Below, piece by piece: positions 1-11,739 of a DNA stretch of 64,000 nucleotides. Each line of letters starts with the position of its first letter. Position 1 is the first letter of the stretch. Where the stretch lies: contig OX463785.1 of NCBI GenBank assembly GCA_949825025.1, positions 4,877,979 through 4,941,978 on the forward strand. The letters run 5' to 3'. Source of the stretch: Siphlonurus alternatus (Eukaryota > Arthropoda > Insecta > Ephemeroptera > Siphlonuridae). Made by a program: the position numbers and the translations under genes. The notes under the pieces were generated by a model. It searched no databases, had not been told where the DNA came from, and worked only from the letters and a program-made list of their open reading frames with translations.

Positions 1-1160
1 GTATCATATATGTGTGAGTAATTATTAATGATATTACCTTGAATGAACTGGGCTGTCACCCTCGCTGATAGTTTAAAATTTTTACACGATACACTTAAAA
101 CACTTGCACACACAAAAACACATGCAAAGTTAAAATATAAAATCACATTAACACTATCGGTAACTTTTACACTGTTACCATCATCAGATGTTATTTTGAC
201 ACTGAACTCAACACTTCACGTAAACTGCTTGCTCGCTGACACCTCGTGGAGTGCCTAAGAGTGGGGGGAGAGGGAGGATGATGACTCGTGCGAGTCTTGC
301 GTTTGCTACCGCTCCCACGCGGATCACGATGAGGAGAGGACAAGGGGAAAAGTACACGAGGCGGCAGAGATGACGAGACAGGGGACGAACATCATAAGTC
401 AACCAAGCTATGAGTTTGATTGCATGTGGACGGAACTTTTAAATAGAGAGAAGATATGGAGATAAATATATCTAAATATGGAGATAGATGTTTCCTCCCC
501 TCATCGTGATCAGCGTGGGAACGGTAGCAAACGCTAATCTGACTTACAGCCCAGAATAATGAGAGTGAAAAAAACGTGAAAGCGTTGCCAAGTTTATATG
601 ACCACTGGATAGAAGATTTTAATCAGAAGAAACCGGAAAGCGAAACGTAAGGGGGGCTTTTAATCAGAAGAAACCGGAAAGTGAAAATCGGGAGGGGGAC
701 ATAATTGGCTTTTTAATCAGAAGAAACCGGAAAGCAAAATTCGGAAGGGGGACTTTTTAATCAGAAGAAACCGGAAAGCTTACAGTGTTGCCGGTTCTGT
801 CCAGATTGCACGTTTTTTCATCTCATCCTTCTTGGCTAAGGGAAAGAATCAAACGCAAGACTCGCACGAGTCATCATCCTCCCTCTCCCCCCACTCTTAG
901 GCACTCCACGAGGTGTCAGCGAGCAAGCAGTTCACGTGAAGTGTAGAGTTCAGTGTCAAAATAACATCTGATGATGGGAACAGTGTAAAAGTTACCGAAA
1001 GTGCTAATGTGATTTTATATTTTAACTGTGCACGTGTTTCTGTGTATGCAAGTGTTTTAAGTGTATCGTGTTAAAATTTTAAACTATCAGCGAGGTTGAC
1101 AGCCCAGTTCGAGTTCATTCAAGGTAATTTTATTAATATTTACTCACACATATGATACCT
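1..1160. repeat. Long foldback element with ~400-bp inverted arms
   Basis: The first bases (GTATCATATATGTGTGAGTA) reappear as their reverse complement at about 1140-1159, and the arms match over roughly 1-410 and 830-1160. The short reading frames at 43-258 and 208-402 lie in an arm and are not genes. The left edge coincides with the window start, so a target duplication cannot be checked. Confidence 0.8.
615..780. repeat. Four copies of a 24-bp direct repeat inside the foldback loop
   Basis: The motif TTTTAATCAGAAGAAACCGG followed by AAAG occurs four times, beginning near 618, 659, 712 and 755, separated by G-rich spacers of about 17-29 bp. It fills the loop between the arms of the 1-1160 foldback. 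Confidence 0.85.
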
Positions 1161-1181
1161 TTCTTGAAATCATCTTTTCCT

Positions 1182-1183
<2 letters not shown>

Positions 1184-1272
<89 letters not shown>
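1184..1272. repeat. (AT)n microsatellite
   Basis: About 88 bp of uninterrupted AT dinucleotide immediately after the foldback element. Confidence 0.95.
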
Positions 1273-1275
<3 letters not shown>

Positions 1276-1737
1276 TTGAAATACTTATGCTCTTAAAAAC
1301 TGAATTAAGATATTTTTAAATAATGATACGAAATTGCTTTTACCTTCCCTAATCCTGTTTTAAGTTAATAAAACCCATTAATTACTACTATTTTTTTTTT
1401 AACAAATTTGCTTTGAAGCTTAGAGAAAATTAAATAGCTGATTAAAGAAGCTACAAGTTACAAATTTTTTGCTAACTTGTAATTTTCATGTTGCAGAAAG
1501 GACAATAATTATTCATAATATTTTATTGCTCTTTGATTGTACATAATAATGTGATAAGCACGTCAAATTACATATATGTGATTTAATTTAATTTAATTTG
1601 TTTTGTAAATTCAGGAGGAAGAATATAGTTCTACGTGCGTCATGATTGTCATGAAAATTCCTTAATATAAGTAAATAATTATATGGAAAATAATGTTATA
1701 TAGATAATCAAAATGAAATCGCCATTTTTATGGGGGA

Positions 1738-2063
1738 ATGGAGTATCGACCTCATTTTATTTATTACAGAAATGGATAGAGCGTGCAAAGTTATGCTACC
1801 CTGATTTTTTTCAGATTTTTTGGAGCCCGGGAAGTATTTTTAAAAAATTATTGAAAGTTCTTTTTGTGACGTCACGAGGCACCGCTCCTTAAGAAAAAGA
1901 TAGGACTTACCGTCTCGTGACGTCACAAAAAGGAATTTCAATATATTTTTTAAAAATATTTCCCGGGCTCAATATAAAAAATCTGAAAAAAAAAATCAGG
2001 GTAGCATAACTTTGCACCCTCTATCCATTTCTGCAATTAAAAAATTTGAGGTTGATACTCCAT
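1738..2063. mobile_element. FB-1 foldback MITE
   Basis: Starts ATGGAGTATCGACCTC and ends with the near reverse complement. Arms carry GCAAAGTTATGCTACCCTGA, a CCCGGG core and GTGACGTCACG beside a short centre (CCGCTCCTTAAGAAAAAGAT). This is the reference copy; related copies are at 11057-11377, 19172-19479, 39475-39782, 40226-40544, 40673-40996, 46585-46829 and a half copy at 52108-52263. Confidence 0.85.
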
Positions 2064-2344
2064 TATAAAATTAAATATAAAATAATATTAATTTAACATC
2101 ATAAATATATTTATTTTACTTCCTTTATCATACAAATTATACAATAATATATAATGCATAAGTGAATTAATAATCTTATTTTTTATATTAATTATTTTTA
2201 TTTTCTCAAAATAAGTTACAAAAATTTTGATATACATAATTTAGTGCATGATCAATTATGATTAAAACACAAATGAAGAAACTGGTAATGAATGGACATA
2301 AAATGATAAGTAAATACATAAATAATGCAAGGATGGCACCAAGT

Positions 2345-2850
2345 TATGTTACATTTTTAGATGCCAGGAAGAAGTATTGCTAAAAAGTTACTCAAAATTG
2401 AAACCACATTCCATTTAGGATTATTCTTTTATTTAAAAGTGACCACTTATTGACCTCTATCGCTCTCTGTATTAGCTTTCAGTAATTTCTTTAAATATAG
2501 TAATTCATCACTTCAAAAAATATAAGACGTGTCATAAACCACGAGGTTTTGATGCAATTATGAACCTTAGGTCTGTTCGTAAATACACAATCAGAAAAAG
2601 AATCGATTATTTGAAATGAACCTTGTGTACATATAACATAAGGTTCATCACAAATAATCGATTCCTTCTGATTGTGTATTTACGAACAGACCTATTATGT
2701 TACATGTTAATAAGGTCTAAAATTGCATCAAAACCTCGTGGTTTATACATTCTGTTTACAACAAATCTGAAAAAAAAAAAAAAAAAAACACATTAGCTTA
2801 ATTTGGTACCCTCTATATATTCATTTTGCATTATAAAAAATACAAATTTC
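2345..2850. mobile_element. Foldback (2528-2752) nested in a decayed foldback
   Basis: The inner hairpin runs from ATAAACCACGAGGTTTTGAT to its complement at about 2752, with a second matched block TCTGTTCGTAAATACACAAT on each arm. Outer fragments at 2345-2420 and 2770-2840 resemble the arms of the FB-2/FB-3 families (GGTACCCTCTATATATTCAT), so one foldback seems to have inserted in another. Confidence 0.65.
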
Positions 2851-3267
2851 ATAATGTAAGATGTCCATTAAATTAAACAATTTTTTTTTTTACCATTTTT
2901 ATCTATTTACTTTTTTTTTTAAAATAATGCTTCAAAGTATTTTACAGTATAACTCTTGTTAAAATACATTTTTATAAATATGGAGGGCATTATTTTATGA
3001 GATTGAAAATAAAGAATGCATCCCTGAGTGTTAATGAAAAATGAATATTGTAGGAATAATTCTTTCAATAATTGCAAGAGTCTGTCATTAAAATTGAATA
3101 AATAAATAATATAACAGTATATTAAAAATGATCCCTTATGCTTTTACAACACAGAGCTTTTGGAAAAGATAGGAAATTCAAAGAGCAAAAAACATTCAAA
3201 GAAATTGAGAACCAACAAATAATTTTTCTTACGTTATACCTGTACAGAACTACAGGTATGGTAAAGG

Positions 3268-3770
3268 TGCATTTCCATGGAGCGAATGTAGAGCGGGGCT
3301 TGACGCGGCGAGAAAGTCGCATTTGCTTCAATGTCATATGGCGGCCATGTTGGCATGGAAAAATCGCGGTGCGATTTAATCGCTGCGGGAAAGCGATTTT
3401 TCCACGCCAACATGGCCGCCATATGACATTGAAGCAAATGCGACTTTCTCGCCGCGTCAAGCCCAAGGATTTTGTATACAACCTCTGGATAGGTGATGTT
3501 GCTGCCGTCGGTGAGGCACAGTCGTGAGGAGGAAGTCATGGGTGGCGGTTACAACAGTAAACAATGGAAAGTCCACCATCTTACGTGAGGGAACTTCCAT
3601 ACAGTTTGTACAATGCAGATGATTGCGCTCGGTCGCCATCTTACGTTGGAGATTTGCCTCAGCAGCTCTAATGCTATTGGTATAGGAATATCCTATCCAG
3701 AGGTTATACATACAAAATCCTTGGTCCAAGCCCCGCTCTACATTCGCTCCATGGAAATGCACCTTCACAT
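3268..3770. mobile_element. Two nested foldback elements next to the last exon of lipocalin A
   Basis: The outer element starts GGTGCATTTCCATGGAGCGA and ends in its complement at 3750-3769. Its inner palindrome (CGACTTTCTCGCC, CATATGGCGGCCATGTTGGC on both arms) spans 3300-3466. A second element with ends AAGGATTTTGTATACAACCT / complement at 3466-3725 interrupts the right arm. Several ~100-130-codon frames here are palindrome artefacts. Transcripts of gene A would read straight into this hairpin after the stop codon. Confidence 0.75.
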
Positions 3771-3803
3771 CCCTGACGTCCCGAAGTATAACTCCTCTCA
3801 ACC

Positions 3804-6800
3804 CTACAACGACCACGCTGTCAAAATCAGCGATGCAAACATCACCCACGCCGTGACCGCCACGCCAGTCGCTGCAGCGGTGAAGTCCGGAAATAACGCC
3901 ACAGGCACCTCCCTAGCCTGCAAGAGTCCCTTGATCTCGGTCCTGAGTTGCTCGTGGTCCCCAGGGCTGAGGGAGTCCCTGGTACGACCCAAAACAGTGA
4001 TGGTGACCACCACACGTGCACCAGCCGGTACGTGACCTTTGACGTCATCGGAGGGTGGTGCACAGTCCGCCCACACCATGTACTTGGCGCTGTCAGACGC
4101 CAGGATCAGCAGTTCTTTTCCTGCAATAGTAAAACATCGTCAAATAATATATACTTTCTACTCTAGTTGAAATAAATTTCATATTTTCTTCGCTATTAAG
4201 CTCTCCTCTGGTCTTTTGTCGTCTTATATTGCACTATTTTAGAGGAAAAAAGAGGGAAAAAGACGAGAATACGTATATATATTTTTCCTCTTATTGAGCA
4301 TGAAATGTTAGAAATATTATCTTCATTTTATCCTCACTTTGAGTGAAGAAGAAATAAGATGTGTTTTTATAGGTAATAAGATTAGTTTATACGTGTAAGG
4401 CATGAGTTGAAGACGTAATTTTTCAACTGTGGTATATTAACCCTGGCATTACCAAGGTCTTTTTTGGTCCCACGCTTTATTACCGAGGAGGGCGAGGGGT
4501 TGAAACGATCAATTATTTCAACGATCACTATTTAAGCTTTTTGAAGAAGTATTTCACAATTTTTTCTGCTTTAGATAATGCTAGGTTTAAAATTGACAAC
4601 ATTATAAAAATAAAGAAAAAGTCACCCAATTTTTTTAGCTATTCATTTCAGCTTACTTTTATATTTACAAATAATATAAAATATAATATATTTATTTAAT
4701 AAAAGTATTCAACTATTTTTCTATTGTCTGCATGGGCGATATGCTGATTCAATCTTCAATGTTAATTAATTATTACGCAGACTGTGCCAAAGGGATCGTA
4801 TAAAAATTACGTATTTATTTACCATGTATAGTGTAACGATGTGTATTGAATTTATGAAGTGAAGGTCAATCCATATGTCTATTTTTATTACTCAAGATTT
4901 GATGCCAAACTATTTTTATTAAGTCACCCATAAGAAATGTGTGTAGGCATTTTATACGGTACTCCCGATGGTACAATTAAATTGTGTCCATTTTCCAAAG
5001 TTATATCTCCCGGAGGTTATGCAACTTGTCCAGCTCTCAAACACAGAGAGTTGCATAAGCAGTAGGAGCAGAGCTTCTGAGGCTTAGCTGCCAAATAAAA
5101 ACTAATGTAACATTAGGAAATTATAAAAATATGGTATAATAATCTAAATTAGAAAATCTGCATGAATTATTATTATTCTTTTTTTTTTTTAAATAGAGGA
5201 TAAAAGACCTCGATCTCAATTTATGCATTTATTTCTGGTTAAAAAAAAATAATAATAAAAACAGCCCTAGTTGAAAAATTTCGTCTTTAACTCATCTTTT
5301 ACACGTCTAAACCTAAAATTTTTTACCTCTAAAACACATCTTATTTCCTCTTTGCTCAAAGTGAGGATGAAATGAAAACAATATTTCTATGATTTTATGC
5401 TCAAGAAGAGGAAAAAACTTATAATCTCGTGTTTTTCCCTCTAAAATTGTGCAAAATAGGAGGGAATTAGACGGAAGAGAGCTTTATAGCGAATAAAAGA
5501 AATTTATTTCAACTTGGAAGTGTAGCAAAATGCTGTGACGTCATATTCATATTAACATTCAACATTCAAGCAAATTATAAAGTAATATGTTACATGACTA
5601 TGACGTCACAGTTTACAGTGTTTTGCAGCATAGTTTTTGTTAGGGGGGTTGAAAAGAAGAAACAAGGATGCTATAATTAAATGTTGAGTTTTTAGATAAT
5701 AATGATGTTTGTTCTTTTGTAATTTTCCATGCCACGTTTCATATTTCTTTTCATGTTAAACAAAATCTATTAATAACTAATACTTTGATGTCAAAATTTT
5801 AGTATCATTTTAGCTGTTTTGTGATCTGTTTCACTATATAAAATTTTACGTTATTTCTTTATAAAAAGTTTACTGCTGATGCTTTTTCTGATGATATACA
5901 ATTTGTTTATTTGAAAATTGTATATCAATGGATGTAGTTAACAGTTTAAATGTTCAAATAGGCGTGTCATCGAGTGTATCAGAATTTGAGAGAGTTACCA
6001 ATGTATATAGTAGCGATGAAAATAACCCTAGAGTTGAAAAAGGGAGGTATGGCGCAGTGTGCTTGACTGGGTATAGTCAGATCACCAAAGTCAAGCAACA
6101 CCGAGCGTGGTTAGTAGTTGGATGGATAACCATTTTCATCAAAAAAACACGTTTTCCACCCAGAGGTAAATCGTTGCGCTTTTCCACTAATGTGGTTCCC
6201 CTGGCTTTGAACCATTGCACTTCCGGCTCATTAACAAAAGCGGTAGCGTCCATCTTGATTGAGGTTTCAACGTTTCCCTCAGTCGCAGGCAAATGCCGGG
6301 ATGGATTGCAAAGCCATGGCTGCCCCCGTTCCGGAAGAGCCCACGAAACGCTCAAGTTAGGGTTTCGGGAGATTCGGGGTTTCAAACCTAGTAAGTAATT
6401 AGTAAGTAGAAGTACCCAATAGGGTTTGATTTTAAAAAAATACATCTTCAACTCATCTTATACACGTCTAAATCTAATATTTTTACCTCTAAAACACATC
6501 TTATTTCCTCTTTGCTCAAAGTGAGGATGTAACGAGACAATATTTCTGACATTTTATGCTCAAGAAAAGGAAAAAAAGAGGTAAATGGTGCAAAATAGGA
6601 GGAAATTAGAGAGCTTTATAGCGATTATAAATTATAAGATGAAATTTATTTCAATTCCGGAAGAATGAATTGTCCTCTGAACTGTTAATTGAAATAGATC
6701 CCATTTATGTACACTTATTACCTTGGAAAATTTCCCACTTGCAGCCTCGTTAATCACCATGCTCTTTGTTATTGTTACGAGGGGTGGTGATTTAACAAGG

Positions 6801-9800
6801 CTTCAAATGGATATTTCCTGAGATGACGAATACAATTTTCAAGTGAAGAAACTGAATTCTAAAGAACAACTTGCGTCACTTGTGTGTCAGTGTATTTTAG
6901 TCACAGTGTTCATTAATTAACTTTTGAATTTGACGTATCAGTTTCATATAAATATATGACCTACTTATGGAAATAGAGAAGAAAACTTCGTTCCCTACCC
7001 GAGTTTAAATAAATTTTATCTTTTTATGCTATTATTAAGCTGTCTCCTCGTCGAATTTCCTAGCTCTTATTTTACACTAATTTAGATTAAAAAAAGTGTG
7101 AAAATGACGAGATTACGTCTATTTTCCTCTTCTTGAGCATAACATGTTAGAAATATTGTCTTCGTTTCATCCTCATTTTGAGCGAAGAGGAAATAAGATG
7201 TGTTTTAAAGGTAGAAAAATTAGGTTTAGAAGTGTAAAGAATGAGTTGAAGACCAAAGTTTTCAACTGGGGCAAAAAGAGAAAATAATACGTAATCTCGT
7301 CTTTTCCTAGACTATTTTTTTCTTTTTTAATGGTGCAAAATTGGAGGACAAAACATGATCTCGAAATTTATTTCAACTTAGTTGAAATTTCAATTAAGAA
7401 ATATAGACATTTTAAAGACCAGGAAACTTTCACTTTTGGATCAAAACAATCGTAGATTTGTAGGTGAATTTAAAATATAAGTGGAATAGATAAATTAAAA
7501 TAATTTTACAGATTATTTTAATCTTGAAATAACTTACTCTCGTTCTGGTTCTTCATGTTGATGATATAGAATCTCGCCTTCTGGTTGTCGCGTTGTCTGA
7601 AGATGATGTTCTTGTAGACATTGTCGCTGGGAGATGTGGATGTCAGCTGGAACTTCTTGTCCGTGACGTTGAGGGTGACGGGACCCACGTTATCGTCCTT
7701 CCAGTGAATGTCGAAGGACGCGAGGGAGAGCTGACCGTCGTCAAACAGGAGAGAATTGAGGGGCTGCCACTCCCCCTGGAGCTGTGGAAATTGAAAAATT
7801 GATCAAGCATTTTCCTATGCAATTTATCGAGAAAAACTTGAGCAGCCGGTGTTGAAATAAATTTCATGTTTTATTCTCTTACCCTAGTTGAAAAATTAAG
7901 TCTTCAACTCATCCTTTACACGTCTAAACCTAATCTTTTTACCTCAAAACTACACCATATTTCCTTTTCGCTCAAAGTGAGGATTAAATGCAGACAATGG
8001 GGGCGATTCAAGAAAGAGTTATCCAGCTCCCTCGCTATATAACCGCGGTTAGTGCCAGCCTAATTTAATGACACTAAACGTGGTTAGTGCATGTGAGAAA
8101 TCTGGATAACTCTCTTATTTGCGCCTAATATTTCTAACATTTTATGCTCAAGAAGAGTAAAAAATACGTAATCTTGTCTTTTCCCCTCTTTTTTCCTCTA
8201 AAATGGTGCAAATTAAGAGGATATTAGACGAGAGGAGAGATTGATAGCGAATAAAAGATGAAATTTATTTCAACTCGGGTATTCTTTTCTCGTCTAATTT
8301 CTCCTATGTTGCACCATTTTTGAAGGAAAAAAAAATGTACAAAAACGAAATTATGTCTTTTTTATGTGATTTCTAGGTAAAAAAAGATTAGGTTTAGACG
8401 TGTAAAGGATGAGTTGAAGACATAATTTTTCAACTAGGGTACACAGTAAACACTATAAAAAGTGTTTTTTATGACTATTTGACATAAGGCTCAATATTAT
8501 CTCAATAATAATAAAACATGTTAATCTCTTAATATTTAACTATGTGGAAAAAAAAAAGGAATAGCTTTAACATAGTCAATATGCTAGGATGTATTTTATG
8601 CTGTGTTTCCACTAGAGCTAGGCTATAAATAAACATTTCTCCCAAACTTACGAAACATTTATTTTAAGATATTTCCCAGCTAACGTTCATCTATTTATAA
8701 TATCAGATATTTTACTATGCAACATAAAGTATTTTATTTATTTAGTTTCATCTCATTCAACTATTGAATGTAAATATACAACAATAATGATAATGTCAAC
8801 AATGCAAAAAGAAACAAAGCAAGTGGGGAACAAAAATCCTCAGGCAAAAAACACACTTTTAAATAGTAAACAGGGAGTTTTTATTAAGGTTAAAATTAAT
8901 GGGTGTGATTCACGAAGTAGTTAGCCAGGTTTCTTAACCACGTTTAGCTTAACCACGTTTAACTATACCTGCATGTTTTACGTGTTAAACGACCCAAGTT
9001 AAACGTGGTTAAGCTAAACGTGGTTAGAAGCCTGGAGAACTGCTTTGTAAATCGCGTCCAATATTACCTAATTTTAATAAAAAATAGTGACCATCATAAT
9101 TTTTTTAGGAAACAACATACAAAACAATAAAGCAAACAAACTTGTATACAGGTACATCACACTTGTTATTAAATTAATACTTTTTTTATAAAAAAAATAT
9201 ATTTAATATTTTATTATTATATATTTTTAATCTTTTTGAGCTGGAAGATCGTTCAAAAAAATGTGTACTGAAAATATCAAACACATAAGTGTCAGTAATT
9301 AAAACATAATTTTTCTCAAGTACATACACCGCAGTAACTATTATTAATTACATATTAAATTTATTTTATTTCCTCAAACACCAGTTATCGAGTTTCATTT
9401 ACTAGTGCTATTATTAACAAATCCATGCAAACAAAATAAGGCCAAAAATGACAATTTTATAATAAAATTATTGTTTTAAGTAATTATTCTGCATGCAGTT
9501 GAAATAAAATTCGTCTTTTATTCTCTTAATAACGTCTTTCTTCGTCTATTTTGCTCAAATTTTGCACCATTTTCCAGGAAAAAAAGAGGAGAAAAACAAA
9601 ATTACGTCTTTCTTCCTCTTATTAATTATGAAATTTTAGATATTTTATCTCTATATCACGTAAGAAGACGTAATAAGATTAGTTGAAAACATAATTTTTT
9701 TTAACTATATATATAGGGTGTCTTTAATAAACATTTCTTACCTCAGTAAGTTCAATTTGATTGTCAGGTAAGAACCTGGAGCACCAAAACCTTTGTCTGT

Positions 9801-9858
9801 CCGCCTCCTTGGCGGTCACACTCAAAGCGAGGCACATCAACAAACACACCACTAACAT
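3804..9858 (-). CDS. Lipocalin-like secreted protein A with a possible GPI-anchor tail (3 exons)
   Basis: Exons 9742-9858, 7538-7781 and 3804-4120 join to a 225-residue protein; introns are phase 0 then phase 1, as in the other lipocalin-like genes here. Residues 1-16 form a signal peptide. Exon 2 begins LQGEW, matching the G-x-W that opens the lipocalin barrel; exon 3 begins KELLILASDSAKYMVWADC, matching the S-x-Y-x-V...C strand seen in the paralogs. Cys26 and Cys140 could pair as in the family. Unlike genes C, F-I, the C-terminus is not a short Cys-ending tail: about the last 24 residues are hydrophobic (ending MFASLILTAWSL), preceded by small residues (TAAATG), as in a GPI-attachment signal. 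Lazarillo is a known GPI-anchored insect lipocalin, so a membrane-tethered form is plausible; this is inference. Introns are full of R260, SINE and hairpin repeats. No clear TATA box was seen. Confidence 0.8.
4161..4432 (+). repeat. R260 interspersed repeat
   Basis: Reference copy of the commonest repeat in the window: starts AGTTGAAATAAATTTC, carries GCTATTAAGCTCTCCTC, TTTTGCACCATTTTAGAGGA-like text, CATCCTCACTTTGAG, and ends TTTTTCAACT. Ends share a short inverted CCNAGTTGAAA. Strand is a local convention. Confidence 0.8.
4780..4995. repeat. Dispersed repeat with terminal TGTRCCAAAGGGAYCGTATA-like ends
   Basis: Starts TGTGCCAAAGGGATCGTATA and ends near CCGATGGTACA. A related copy sits at about 36735-36905 in front of lipocalin F, sharing GACCGTATAAAATTCC and CCCTTCGGTACA in opposite sense. 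Confidence 0.5.
5265..5518 (-). repeat. R260 copy
   Basis: Reverse-orientation copy, CCTAGTTGAAAAATTTCGTC to TTTATTTCAACTTGG. Confidence 0.75.
5522..5635. repeat. Small TGACGTCA-arm hairpin
   Basis: GCTGTGACGTCATATTCAT opposes ATGACTATGACGTCACAG around an AT-rich loop. Similar hairpins occur at 24485-24580, 39290-39400 and 49500-49610. Confidence 0.6.
6042..6300 (+). mobile_element. 5S-rRNA-derived SINE
   Basis: The head reads GTCAGATCACCAAAGTCAAG ... GTGGTTAGTAGTTGGATGG, matching the internal-control half of animal 5S rRNA (GATCACCGAAGTTAAGC ... GTTAGTACTTGGATGGG). The body continues with TTCCACCCAGAGGTAAATCG, GGTTCCCCTGGCTTTGAACC and ends CAACGTTTCCCTCAGTC. A 156-codon open frame over this copy (5928-6398) is incidental. 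Confidence 0.8.
6432..6656 (-). repeat. R260 copy
   Basis: Reverse copy just downstream of the SINE, truncated at its TTCAACT end. Confidence 0.7.
6710..6836. repeat. Hairpin element, GCAGCCTTGTTAATCACCATG family
   Basis: TTGGAAAATTTCCC...GCAGCCTCGTTAATCACCAT faces GGTGGTGATTTAACAAGGCT. Other copies: 12805-12913, 25036-25164, 26326-26446, 33553-33890 (interrupted), 33898-34007, 35045-35115 (half), 39848-39938, 44364-44493, 48555-48882 (interrupted), 50163-50240, 51868-51990. Confidence 0.75.
6997..7390 (+). repeat. R260 copy plus an adjoining fragment
   Basis: Full copy 6997-7268, followed by a reverse-oriented fragment 7275-7390 (TAATCTCGTCTTTTCC, TGGTGCAAAATTGGAGG). Confidence 0.7.
7882..8445 (-). 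repeat. R260 copy split by a hairpin, followed by a second partial copy
   Basis: The R260 copy 7882-8280 is interrupted at 7998-8130 by an FB-14 hairpin (GGGGGCGATTCAAGAAAGAG ... CTCTCTTATTTGCGCC), showing the hairpin is the younger insertion. A forward partial R260 copy follows at 8281-8445. Confidence 0.75.
8901..9060. mobile_element. FB-14 hairpin MITE
   Basis: GGGTGTGATTCACGAAG opposes CTTTGTAAATCGCGTCC, with TTAACCACGTTTAGCTTAAC on the left arm and its complement on the right. Siblings: 7998-8130, 14069-14249 and 35524-35691. The stretch 9100-9490 next to it holds only AT-rich sequence without recognised content. Confidence 0.75.
9496..9715 (+). repeat. R260 copy
   Basis: Diverged forward copy lying 27 bp from the donor site of lipocalin A exon 1. 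Confidence 0.65.
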
Positions 9859-10139
9859 GGTAAACGTCCAGGGAAGCACTGAATTTTAAGAAGTATTGAT
9901 GCGAAAAAATCTGCTCTAGGGGGCGTGGCTACTGACAATAACAAAAATATCTTCAGCTGTTTTAAAACTAAAAATAAGCGACTTTTTATTCGTGAAGATT
10001 TTTACATCACATTTATTAATAATTTGATTACTTTTCACTGTTTAATGTGATATAATGTTGATGTTTATTTTTATAACCAACTTTGCTTTCATAAGGATTT
10101 ATGAAGAGCTATTTTTACCAGGTATTCATAATATATTGT

Positions 10140-10556
10140 ATCACCTCTCGTCCGGAATAATGAGCTATAACCTGCCTACCATTTTCTCGTTGCAATAATT
10201 TTCAGATGAGCTTTATTTTATTCTGATTTACAGCTGGTACTTGCGCTCACCTGAAATAGCAGATAGATCATTGAGTGCGTTTGAATTCACGGGCCAGCCC
10301 GGGCTGGCCCGGGCTGGGTAAAATGGCGGTGACCTTGGTCGCCTGGTATGAAACGTCATAATGTCGTCATAATTAGTTCCCAGTCTGTCCGCTAGGTCTC
10401 AGGCGCACTGTAGAGTCCGCCCGCGTCAGCCTGGGCCAGCCAGGAAGTGACGTCATGAGAGGAGGAAAAATGGCCGTCGGGCTGGCCCCACTTGACGACA
10501 AAAAACGCTTCAGCCCAGGCCAGCCCGGGCTGGCCCGTGAATTCAAACGCACTCAT
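10140..10556. mobile_element. GC-rich foldback nested in a GTCCGGAATAATGAGCTAT repeat
   Basis: The inner foldback 10276-10556 has arms GAGTGCGTTTGAATTCACGG + GCCAGCCCGGGCTGGCCC and complement. It lies at the end of a repeat (10140-10275) also found as a foldback at 20425-20577, where GGAATAGTGAGCTAT and ATAGCTCATTATTCCGG face each other. The frames at 10392-10604 and 10455-10658 are foldback artefacts. Confidence 0.7.
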
Positions 10557-11056
10557 TATTGCAATCAGCGAATGCTGGGACGTATAACAGGCCGTGGTCA
10601 ACATCCTTTCCCTCCCTTATTACAACCCATTACCCCGCCGCGAGCTCCAAGCTCATAGGGGTGTAACTTTGTAAAAAAAATATATATAGACCTTGAATTC
10701 TTTTAGTAATAATCGCTAAAATCTCATTACCTTGTATATAGTTATTTATTAAAATCTTATGACGTCATTGCAGTAATCACCTTCAATTTATTAAATATTA
10801 TACCGATGGCCTTGGGTTTTTCTATAAGCATTTGTTATTGACATCAATTGTCTTTAAAGATAAGAAACTTAAAGATAAATTAAATTATATAAATATACGG
10901 CACCTCGAGCTATCTTGTAATCTTGGGTTCCAATACTGGTGAGTACAGTACATCGTCGTATATGTTAAGATTAATTACTATTTATTGCAATAAATTTAGT
11001 TCAGTTTAATTATATTTTATATACAGAAGATATAAATACATATTTTCTTTGTTGCT

Positions 11057-11377
11057 ATGGAGTATTGACCTCAAATTTTTTTATTGCAGAAATGGATAGA
11101 GGGTGCAAAGTTATGCTACCCTGATTTTTTTCAGATTTTTTAGAGCCCGGGAACTATTTTTAAAAAATTATTGAAAGTTCTTTTTGTGACGTCACGAGAC
11201 GCCGCTCTTTAAGAAAAAGATAGAACTTGACGCCGCGTGACGTCACAAATAGGACTTTCAATAATTTTTTAAAAATACTTCCCGGGCTCTAAAAAATCGG
11301 AAAAAAATCAGGGTAGCAAAACTTTTCACCCTCTATCCATTTCTGCAAAAAAAAAAAAAATGAGGACAATACTCCAT
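11057..11377. mobile_element. FB-1 foldback MITE
   Basis: Intergenic copy between lipocalin A and lectin B; both GTGACGTCAC arm motifs kept. Confidence 0.85.
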
Positions 11378-11404
11378 TGGACACATAAGAAAGTATTATT
11401 TTCA

Positions 11405-11530
11405 CTACATTCACTACGTTTACATGACGGTGTTTAATAGGGATCCGTTAATGACGGATAATCATGTTAATCTTATAAGGCGACGTCAACGATTACGCAT
11501 TAAAAACCGTCATATAAACGTATTGATTGT
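11405..11530. repeat. Hairpin with CGTTTACATGACGGT arms
   Basis: ACGTTTACATGACGGTGTTTAA opposes TTAAAAACCGTCATATAAACGT around a GACGTC-containing loop. Confidence 0.65.
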
Positions 11531-11739
11531 TACATATATATATATAGATAGACACGTGTAAAAATTATGAGTAAAATTTGTATCGTATTTCTTTTAAATT
11601 AATTTTATTATATTTTTATCATATTTTATTTTAATTTATTTTATTTCCCTCATTAACTCTAGACATATTACATTTTAATAATCTATAATGACTCAGCTTT
11701 GAAGTGTTCATGATAAAAAAAATTAATACAAAGTTATAT

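Noticed and set aside
3122..3540. Overlapping 100-130-codon frames on both strands
   Set aside because: They translate the arms of a palindromic element; the same peptides appear on both strands.
5928..6398. 156-codon frame
   Set aside because: It runs through a 5S-derived SINE and unrelated flanks with no splice or similarity support.
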